NCBI GenBank assembly: GCA_947484105.1
Contig: CANKON010000012.1
Coordinates: forward strand, 1 to 13,546
DNA: 13,546 bases
Direction: 5' to 3'
DNA from: Methylococcaceae bacterium
GTDB taxonomy: Bacteria > Pseudomonadota > Gammaproteobacteria > Methylococcales > Methylomonadaceae
Part shown: in pieces, positions 8,252 to 13,546 of the stretch
Position numbering within the stretch: position 1 is the first letter of the stretch
Layout: every line of letters starts with the position of its first letter
Notes under the pieces: generated by a model
What the model was told of the DNA's origin: nothing
What the model saw: only the letters and a program-made list of their open reading frames with translations
Database searches by the model: none
Program-made: the position numbers and the translations under genes

Positions 8252-8638
8252 ATGTCAGTTGATATGACCCAGTTTCATGATGTGCTATTTGAAGAATGTT
8301 TAGAAAATTTGGACATTATGAAATCTGAACTTGAAAGCATTGATTTGGATGCGTTTGATTTTGAAAAAATGATGACCATTTACCGAGGCGCACACACAAT
8401 CAAAGGCGGTTGTGCAATGTTGGAATTCAACGTTGCATCTGCTTATGCAAAAGAAATGGAACATCTTTTGGCTGAAATGCGCGATAAGACAAAACAAACA
8501 AATCCTGACAATATCAACGTCATGTTGGAATCTGTTGAATTTCTTCGCTCGTTGATTAAAGAACTGCAAAATAAACAAACTAATGATGAAGCCAAAGCCT
8601 TGGCACATTGCGCCAAAATGCAGGCTGCCATCGTCTAG
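8252..8638 (+). CDS. Stand-alone Hpt protein, diverged copy of CheA P1
   Basis: This 128-residue protein is a single histidine phosphotransfer domain. His48 lies in the motif YRGAHTIKGGCAML, followed by YAKEMEHLLAEMRDKTK. It aligns without gaps from residue 1 to the N-terminus of the CheA encoded 191 bases downstream: both start MS(V/I)DM(T/S)QFH, both have FEEC, and both have the active histidine at 48; my hand count gives 31 identities in the first 53 residues. It has no kinase, dimerisation or CheW-like part. It could be phosphorylated in trans by CheA and act as an extra phosphodonor, relay or buffer for the CheY-like proteins. The paralogy is seen; the role is inferred. The ribosome site is AAAGGAAAA. 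Confidence 0.85.
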   Translation: MSVDMTQFHDVLFEECLENLDIMKSELESIDLDAFDFEKMMTIYRGAHTIKGGCAMLEFNVASAYAKEMEHLLAEMRDKTKQTNPDNINVMLESVEFLRSLIKELQNKQTNDEAKALAHCAKMQAAIV

Positions 8639-8649
8639 TACCCGTTTTA

Positions 8650-8673
8650 TTCGCGCTGGGAAATCAGCGCGAA
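8650..8673 (+). terminator. Hairpin after the Hpt gene
   Basis: TTCGCGCTG (8650-8658) and CAGCGCGAA (8665-8673) form a perfect 9-bp stem with a six-base loop, 11 bases after the Hpt stop codon. No U-tract follows (the next bases are ACCTTAAAAAATG), so it is not a classic intrinsic terminator. It may end or protect the cheY-hpt transcript and so separate it from cheA, which has its own promoter candidate further on. Confidence 0.45.
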
Positions 8674-8710
8674 ACCTTAAAAAATGCTAAACCACTTAAC
8701 GTCCATTAAA

Positions 8711-8722
8711 TTTAACGTTAAA
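8711..8722. promoter_or_regulatory. Perfect 12-bp palindrome upstream of cheA
   Basis: TTTAACGTTAAA is its own reverse complement. A further half, TTAACGT, lies at 8697-8703, 15 bases earlier, and a near-copy, TAAACGTTAA, lies at 7727-7736 upstream of cheY. Its centre is about 40 bases before the predicted cheA transcription start, directly upstream of the -24 element. It could be an operator for a regulator of the che promoters; AT-rich DNA gives such palindromes by chance, so confidence is moderate. Confidence 0.4.
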
Positions 8723-8730
8723 CACACTTT

Positions 8731-8746
8731 AGGCACAAGATTTGCA
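8731..8746 (+). promoter_or_regulatory. Candidate sigma-54 promoter for cheA onward
   Basis: AGGCACAAGATTTGCA fits the RpoN consensus TGGCAC-N5-TTGCW with one mismatch, the first base. GG (8732-8733) and GC (8744-8745) are exactly 10 bases apart. The predicted transcription start is near 8757, giving a leader of about 73 bases that ends with the AAAGG ribosome site (8818-8822). It would let cheA and the genes after it be expressed apart from cheY and hpt. An RpoN activator such as FleQ or FlrC would be needed; none is in the window. Confidence 0.62.
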
Positions 8747-8829
8747 TTTGATTGAATGTAGATTTTAGGAATGGTTGAAACTCATTAACCTTGTTTAAAT
8801 AATAAATTCAGGCGCACAAAGGTAAAATT

Positions 8830-10920
8830 ATGTCTATCGATATGTCACAATTTCATCAAGTTTTCTTTGAGGAATGTTTCGAAGGCTTGGAAGCGATGGA
8901 ATCTGGGCTGTTGTCGCTCGATCTTGGCGACATTGATTCCGAAGTTATCAATACTATTTTCAGAGCAGCACATTCTATTAAAGGCGGTAGTGGTACATTC
9001 GGTTTTACTGTCGTGGCGGGTTATACCCACATTATGGAAACGCTATTAGATGAAATGCGTGATGGTCGAAGACAGGTTACAAAACCTGCTGTAGATGTAC
9101 TTTTAGGGTCGGTTGATTGTTTGCGAGATATGCTAACGTCGATTCAAAACGAAGAAGACATCAACATGGAAAGTGCTGCCAAACATCAAGAAGCATTAGA
9201 AATTGAATTAACAGGAAAAGCGGGTAGTGGACATGCTACGGAGTCGACTCCAGCAACTACTGAAGATGCGGCACCAGAACCCGAAGAAGAACCTGAAGAA
9301 GAAATCGCTGAAGAACAAGGTTGGAAAATTGCGTTTTGCCCGTATTTGAATTTGCTTCAAACAGGCAATGATCCCGTTCGATTATTCCGCCAATTAAGCA
9401 ATTTGGGAGAACTGACAACAACGGTGAATATCCAAGATATTCCGCCTTTTTCTGAATTAGAACCTGACGAATGCAACATTTCGTGGGAATTAAAATTAGT
9501 CACTGATGCGACAGAAGCGGAAGTAAAGGATATTTTTAGTTTTGTCGAAGACGATTGTGCGTTGGAATTTGCGCCGTTAGCAAAACCTAAAAAAGTTAAA
9601 AAAGTAGCCAAGCCAAAACCTGTAGCAGTCGTTGATGAAGTGAAAGCGGCACCTGTTGCAGAAGCCGAACCGACTACTCCCGCTGCTCCCGCTCCTCCCG
9701 CTGCGAAAAAACCTGTTGTCGAAGCGGATGCGTCGAAAAATGCGCCAAAAGCATCCAGTTCAATTCGCGTTGATACCGATAAAATCGACACGCTCATTAA
9801 TATGGTAGGTGAAGTGGTTATCACGCAATCGATGTTGGGATTGATTGGTGAAAATTTCACAATGGATAAAGTGGGGCAATTAAAACGTGGCTTGGCGCAA
9901 TTAGAGCGACATACTCGTGACTTGCAACAAAGTGTGATGAATATCCGAATGTTGCCGATTAGTTTCGTTTTTAGCCGATTCCCACGATTGGTTCACGACA
10001 TTAGTACACAATTATCTAAGAAAATTACGTTAAAGCTCGTCGGTGAAAATACCGAAGTTGATAAAGCCGTTGTTGAATTGATTAACGATCCATTGGTGCA
10101 TTTGATTCGTAACAGTTTGGATCACGGTATTGAGATGCCTGCTGATCGTATTGCCGCTGGCAAACCTGAAATGGGAACCATCGAACTCAAAGCCTATCAT
10201 CGTGGCGGTCACATTGTGATTGAAATCGTTGATGATGGTCGTGGCTTAGACAAAAACAAGTTATTGGCAAAAGCAATTGAAAAAGGCTTAGTTGAAGAAA
10301 CCGCGATTTTGTCTGAAAAACAAATTTTTGAATTAATTTTCATGCCAGGTTTTTCAACCGCTGAAAAATTGACAGATATTTCAGGGCGTGGTGTCGGAAT
10401 GGACGTGGTACGTCGTAACATTCAATCACTCGGCGGTAATATCGATATTATTTCAGAACTTGGAAAAGGCACAACGATTGCGATTCATTTACCGTTAACA
10501 TTGGCAATTTTGGATGGACAATCGGTCGCAGTGGGTGACGAAACCTACATCGTGCCGCTGGTTTCTATTATTGAGTCCATCAATATCACTGAAAAAATGC
10601 TTAATAAAGTAGCGGGAAAAGGTGAAACCTTTAAATTACGCAACGAATATTTGCCGATTATCCGAATGCGTGAAATTTTCAACGTGCGTTCAGGCGCGGC
10701 AACGAAATCAAACGAAGGTGTCATTGTAGTGGTTGAAGGGCAGGGCGCGTTATGTGGATTTTTAGTTGATGAATTATTGGGTCAACAACAAGTCGTCATT
10801 AAATCGTTAGAAGCAAATTACCGCCGTGTTGAAGGGGTTTCGGGCGCGACAATTTTAGGTGACGGTTCTGTGGCGTTGATTCTCGACGTACCAGGTTTAG
10901 TCCGTTTATCGGTTCGCTAA
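8830..10920 (+). CDS. cheA: Chemotaxis histidine kinase CheA
   Basis: CheA autophosphorylates under receptor and CheW control and passes phosphate to CheY and CheB. The 696 residues show domains in the usual order. P1 (1-105) has His48 in FRAAHSIKGGSGTFGF. After a Glu-rich linker (about 140-163), residues 164-252 form a P2-position domain starting GWKIAFCPYLNLLQTGNDPV, unlike E. coli P2. A Lys/Ala/Pro linker (254-308) leads to P3 dimerisation (SSIRVDTDKIDTLINMVGEV). P4 ATPase has the N box HLIRNSLDHG (Asn428), G1 DDGRG (468-472), an F box in FMPGFSTAEKLTD and G2 GRGVGMDVV (519-527). P5, the CheW-like regulatory domain, fills about 555-690. All catalytic motifs are intact. It follows its own sigma-54-type promoter and precedes cheW by 29 bases. 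Confidence 0.98.
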   Translation: MSIDMSQFHQVFFEECFEGLEAMESGLLSLDLGDIDSEVINTIFRAAHSIKGGSGTFGFTVVAGYTHIMETLLDEMRDGRRQVTKPAVDVLLGSVDCLRDMLTSIQNEEDINMESAAKHQEALEIELTGKAGSGHATESTPATTEDAAPEPEEEPEEEIAEEQGWKIAFCPYLNLLQTGNDPVRLFRQLSNLGELTTTVNIQDIPPFSELEPDECNISWELKLVTDATEAEVKDIFSFVEDDCALEFAPLAKPKKVKKVAKPKPVAVVDEVKAAPVAEAEPTTPAAPAPPAAKKPVVEADASKNAPKASSSIRVDTDKIDTLINMVGEVVITQSMLGLIGENFTMDKVGQLKRGLAQLERHTRDLQQSVMNIRMLPISFVFSRFPRLVHDISTQLSKKITLKLVGENTEVDKAVVELINDPLVHLIRNSLDHGIEMPADRIAAGKPEMGTIELKAYHRGGHIVIEIVDDGRGLDKNKLLAKAIEKGLVEETAILSEKQIFELIFMPGFSTAEKLTDISGRGVGMDVVRRNIQSLGGNIDIISELGKGTTIAIHLPLTLAILDGQSVAVGDETYIVPLVSIIESINITEKMLNKVAGKGETFKLRNEYLPIIRMREIFNVRSGAATKSNEGVIVVVEGQGALCGFLVDELLGQQQVVIKSLEANYRRVEGVSGATILGDGSVALILDVPGLVRLSVR

Positions 10921-10949
10921 TTTTTTCTAATTAACTCAAGAAAGCCATC

Positions 10950-11471
10950 ATGTCACAAGAAAACGAAACACCTACAGTTGAAGATATTGCTAACGCGAAA
11001 AAAAATACGGATACGACAATTATTCAGTATTTAAGTTTTGTGTTGGGTAAAGAAGAATATGGCGTAGATATTTTGCGAGTACAAGAAATTCGCAGCTGGG
11101 AACCCGTTTCGCGTGTGCCGAATGTGCCAGCCTATGAAAAAGGGGTTGTAAATTTACGCGGAGCCATTGTGCCAATTATTGATTTACGCGAACGTTTTTC
11201 GCTCAGTAAGGTGGAATATACCCCTTTGACTGTGGTGGTGGTTTTGCAAACGGGCAGCGGCAATCACACGCGTATTATGGGCGTGGTGGTGGATTCGGTC
11301 TCTGACGTAATCAGTATTGAACGCACTGAAATTCAAGGTGCGCCCGATTTTGGCACGAAAGTTAGCAATGAATTTATTAACGGCTTGGTATCTGTTAGTG
11401 AGCGGATGGTGATGTTACTCGATGTGGATAAGCTGTTAATTCTTGAAAATACAGAACAACCTGAAAATTGA
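10950..11471 (+). CDS. cheW: Chemotaxis adaptor CheW, first copy
   Basis: CheW bridges receptors and the CheA P5 domain in the signalling array. The 173-residue protein has a 25-residue polar N-terminal tail, then a complete CheW domain: QYLSFVLGKEEYGVDILRVQ, EIRSWEPVSRVPNVPAYEKG, VVNLRGAIVPIIDLRERFSL (conserved Asn68-Leu-Arg70-Gly), GVVVDSVSDVISIERTEIQG and MLLDVDKLL near the end. The Arg of NLRG is the residue needed for CheA and receptor binding in well-studied CheWs. This copy is nearer the textbook form than the second one. It lacks the long Pro-rich N-terminal region of ParP-type adaptors. Its ribosome site is weak (AAGAAAG), and it is 29 bases after cheA and 39 before the second cheW. 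Confidence 0.96.
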   Translation: MSQENETPTVEDIANAKKNTDTTIIQYLSFVLGKEEYGVDILRVQEIRSWEPVSRVPNVPAYEKGVVNLRGAIVPIIDLRERFSLSKVEYTPLTVVVVLQTGSGNHTRIMGVVVDSVSDVISIERTEIQGAPDFGTKVSNEFINGLVSVSERMVMLLDVDKLLILENTEQPEN

Positions 11472-11510
11472 TAACGATATAAAAGCTAATAACTCCCGCT
11501 GAGAATAATC

Positions 11511-12044
11511 ATGACAACTGATACAAATAAAGAAATAAATCCGAAAAAAATCGAACAGTTTTTGACTTTTGAACTCGCCAATGAAGTTTATGGTGTAGAA
11601 ATTTTAAAAGTACAAGAAATTAGAGGTTGGGAAGCCGTTCGCGTGATTCCAAACACGCCTTCTTTTATTAAAGGCGTATTGAATTTGCGTGGCTCAGTCA
11701 TTCCCATTGTTGATTTGCGTGAGCGTTTTTCTCTTGAGCAATCTGAATACACGCATAAAACCGTAGTCATTGTGTTATGTATTAAGCACCATCGCACATC
11801 CTCGTTTGTAATGGGAATCGTGGCGGATGCGGTTTCGGATGTGTTGGATATTAAAACAAGCGAAATTAAGAAAGCCCCCAATTTTGGTTCACAGCTCGAC
11901 ACACGATATATGCGCGGTATGCACGTTTATAAGCAAAATATGATTATGCTGCTTGATGTCGATAAACTTCTCAATCCTGACGAAGTTGACGATATGGATG
12001 CGCTTGCTGACTCTATTTCCTCAGATAGTGAAGATTTGTTCTAA
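11511..12044 (+). CDS. cheW: Chemotaxis adaptor CheW, second copy with acidic tail
   Basis: A second complete CheW domain: QFLTFELANEVYGVEILKVQ, EIRGWEAVRVIPNTPSFIKG, VLNLRGSVIPIVDLRERFSL (Asn58-Leu-Arg60-Gly) and MLLDVDKLLN. It is plainly paralogous to the first copy, most closely in the first half, and differs in three places: a shorter N-terminus, a loop with basic residues (IKHHRTSS), and an acidic Ser-rich C-terminal tail of about 24 residues (PDEVDDMDALADSISSDSED then LF). Its stop TAA shares a base with the ATG of parA (TAATG), so the two are probably translationally coupled. It could therefore be the adaptor that links the array to ParA, the job done by ParP in Vibrio; that is inference from position only. 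Confidence 0.94.
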   Translation: MTTDTNKEINPKKIEQFLTFELANEVYGVEILKVQEIRGWEAVRVIPNTPSFIKGVLNLRGSVIPIVDLRERFSLEQSEYTHKTVVIVLCIKHHRTSSFVMGIVADAVSDVLDIKTSEIKKAPNFGSQLDTRYMRGMHVYKQNMIMLLDVDKLLNPDEVDDMDALADSISSDSEDLF

Positions 12045-12817
12045 TGACTAGGTTAGTCGCCATCATTAACCAAAAAGGCGGCGTAGGTAAAACTACGACA
12101 ACGGTGAATTTGTGTCACGCGCTGGCGGAATTAGGTAAAAAAGTAACCGTAATCGACTTTGATCCACAAGGACATTTAGCTGTTTCTTTTGGAATTATTA
12201 CGCACGACATCAGTGGCATTGATTTAGCGATGCTCAAAGAACGAACGCTTGAAGACGTGACACTAACGGTGCGTGAGAATTTGCAATTGATTCCAGCAGG
12301 TTCAAAACTAAAAGACGTGGAACAAATGAGTAGTAATGGCGCACCACGCGGCGTTTTACTGCGCGATGCGTTACGCGGTCAGTTGGAAGATCAAGATTTT
12401 ATTTTTATTGATTGTCCACCTTCATCAGGTCTACTTGTCGCTAATGCGCTCATTGCGACTCATGAAATTTTGGTTCCTATGGCGAGCGATTTTTTAGCGT
12501 TACAAGGTTTGTCGCATTTGATGGCAACAGTGAAACGTTTTGAAGGGGCATTAAAAAGACAATATAAACTTTCGGTTGTGATTTCACGTTTCATGTCTAC
12601 ACGCCGAATTTCTGGGCAAGTGCTTAACATTTTGTTGTTACACTTTCCAAATCAAGTGTTAGCCACCGTCATTCGTGAAACGGCGTTGCTTGCTGAATGT
12701 CCGAGTTTTGGACAATCTATTTTGGAATACAGTCCTAAAAGCCGTTCTGCAAGAGACTTCCGTAACCTTGCCAATGATTTTCTTGAAAATAGAGTAATGA
12801 CAAATGACAACAAATAA
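12044..12817 (+). CDS. Orphan ParA-family ATPase, ParC-like
   Basis: This 257-residue protein is a ParA/MinD-type P-loop ATPase. It has the deviant Walker A motif NQKGGVGKTTTTVN (signature Lys11, Lys16), Walker A' VIDFDPQG (Asp40) and Walker B FIFIDCPPSSG (Asp123). There is no N-terminal helix-turn-helix as in plasmid-type ParA proteins, and no parB follows. ParA proteins encoded in che operons, such as ParC of Vibrio, position chemotaxis arrays at the pole and share them between daughter cells; that is the likely role. The start overlaps the cheW2 stop by one base and the end overlaps the STAS gene by 14 bases. A chromosome segregation ParA is unlikely in this context. Confidence 0.93.
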   Translation: MTRLVAIINQKGGVGKTTTTVNLCHALAELGKKVTVIDFDPQGHLAVSFGIITHDISGIDLAMLKERTLEDVTLTVRENLQLIPAGSKLKDVEQMSSNGAPRGVLLRDALRGQLEDQDFIFIDCPPSSGLLVANALIATHEILVPMASDFLALQGLSHLMATVKRFEGALKRQYKLSVVISRFMSTRRISGQVLNILLLHFPNQVLATVIRETALLAECPSFGQSILEYSPKSRSARDFRNLANDFLENRVMTNDNK

Positions 12818-13508
12818 TTTAATTGGTTACGATCCACTCGCATGGATGGAAGGCGACGCCGCTGAATCTGAAGTTGAATCGCCTGTAAAACCTGTCAGAA
12901 AAAGTACGAAGTCGAAAGCGAAAGTAGAACCCGTTGAAATTGACGAAGACGTGACAGAACCAGAAATAATTGAAGATGCGCTTGATGAATTCACGGTCGC
13001 ATCGGAAGCTGAAGTTATTGAAAACGATGTTGAAATTGACATAAGTGTTCACGAAGACAGTGAAGTTGAAATCAAAATTGACGCAAATGAAAGCGTTGAT
13101 GTCGTCGTTGAAATTGCTGTTGAAACGGAAGCTAGTGAACCAGAAAATGATGTATTAGAAGCATCTGTTGAAGACATTAGTGAAACACCAGAAGAAACCG
13201 TGCCAGAGGTTGACGTTGTGACTGAAGAAATTATTGAACCCCTCGTTGAATTAGGGACAGAGGCTAGCCTTAAAACATTGAGTACGCTTTATGAAACGTT
13301 TAAACGTGTTTTAGCCGCACACGATGTGATTGAAATTAACGCCTCGGATGTTACTACGGTTGATACGGCAACGTTTCAGCTTTTAGTTTCATTGAAAAAA
13401 GATGCCCCCAGTTTAAATAAAACGATAAATATTATTTATCCATCGGAACGCTTTATTGAATCTGCAAAACTATTGGATTTATTGACGATTCTGGAAATAA
13501 CAGAATAG
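12804..13508 (+). CDS. Acidic protein with C-terminal STAS domain
   Basis: The 234-residue product has two unlike parts. Residues 1-145 are low-complexity, very rich in Glu, Asp and Val, with one short basic patch (KPVRKSTKSKAK, about 29-40) and a degenerate in-frame repeat VEI(D/K/A) at residues 44, 76, 88 and 102. Residues about 148-233 resemble an MlaB/SpoIIAA-type STAS domain: ASLKTLSTLYETFKRVLAAH, DVIEINASDVTTVDTATFQL and SAKLLDLLTILEI. Asp187-Thr188 sit where STAS antagonists carry their phosphorylatable Ser/Thr. There is no signal peptide or membrane segment. It overlaps parA by 14 bases, with AGAG as ribosome site inside parA. Its task is unknown; a partner of ParA or of the array is an inference from position. 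Confidence 0.82.
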   Translation: MTTNNLIGYDPLAWMEGDAAESEVESPVKPVRKSTKSKAKVEPVEIDEDVTEPEIIEDALDEFTVASEAEVIENDVEIDISVHEDSEVEIKIDANESVDVVVEIAVETEASEPENDVLEASVEDISETPEETVPEVDVVTEEIIEPLVELGTEASLKTLSTLYETFKRVLAAHDVIEINASDVTTVDTATFQLLVSLKKDAPSLNKTINIIYPSERFIESAKLLDLLTILEITE

Positions 13509-13534
13509 TTTTTCACAGAAAGTTAGGGATACAA

Positions 13535-13546
13535 ATGGCTATCGTA
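13535..13546 (+). CDS. Start of a further gene, cut by the window end
   Basis: ATG at 13535 opens a frame reading MAIV before the window ends. It is preceded by AGGGA (13524-13528), six bases upstream, and lies 26 bases after the STAS gene, so it is probably the next gene of the same operon. The N-terminus would suit a response regulator, which often follows a STAS gene in such clusters, but four residues do not allow a call. Confidence 0.45.

Noticed and set aside
8777..8794. Small inverted repeat GGTTGA / TTAACC in the cheA leader
   Set aside because: The stem is short with a G-T pair and AT-rich; it is compatible with chance and too weak to call a riboregulator.
9357..9860. 167-codon open frame on the minus strand inside cheA
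   Set aside because: It is a shadow of the Ala/Pro/Glu-rich linker of cheA; its Ala/Ser/Thr-rich product has no recognisable motif and no ribosome site was evident.
12044..12817. Plasmid or chromosome partition ParA
   Set aside because: There is no parB, no iteron or parS-like repeat seen, and the gene is coupled to a cheW, so a chemotaxis ParA is more likely.
12827..13042. Ser-rich minus-strand open frame opposite the acidic STAS arm
   Set aside because: It is the reverse reading of Glu/Asp/Val-rich codons and has no independent support.

Overview
The window holds two adjoining motility modules, all on the + strand. It is moderately AT-rich, and the gene order and protein types suggest a polarly flagellated gammaproteobacterium. 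The two best promoters look sigma-54 dependent, as in many polar flagellates, and a ParA ATPase sits in the chemotaxis operon. I cannot name the genus; Methylococcales or Thiotrichales-like lineages are only a guess. I see no tRNA, rRNA, CRISPR array, insertion sequence or phage gene, and no gene-free stretch longer than about 190 bases.

Positions 1-7667 are the distal half of a flagellar rod/hook operon in canonical order: the end of flgE (hook), flgF and flgG (rod), flgH (L ring lipoprotein), flgI (P ring), flgJ (rod cap plus peptidoglycan hydrolase), flgK and flgL (hook-filament junction). All look intact, with short gaps. A 9-bp hairpin separates flgE from flgF, and a good sigma-54-type element precedes flgG.

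Positions 7668-13508 are a chemotaxis operon: a single-domain CheY-like receiver, a stand-alone Hpt protein, CheA, two CheW adaptors, an orphan ParA-family ATPase and an acidic STAS-domain protein. A further gene starts at 13535 and runs off the window. A strong sigma-54-type element lies 84 bases before cheA, just downstream of a perfect 12-bp palindrome. cheW2, parA and the STAS gene overlap end to end, suggesting coupled translation.

The expected flow is receptor to CheW to CheA to CheY to flagellar switch, with ParA probably placing the signalling array at the cell pole. The parts that do not fit the textbook pathway are the free Hpt protein, a clear diverged copy of CheA's own P1 domain, and the ParA-STAS pair. 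They are the best candidates for something poorly described.
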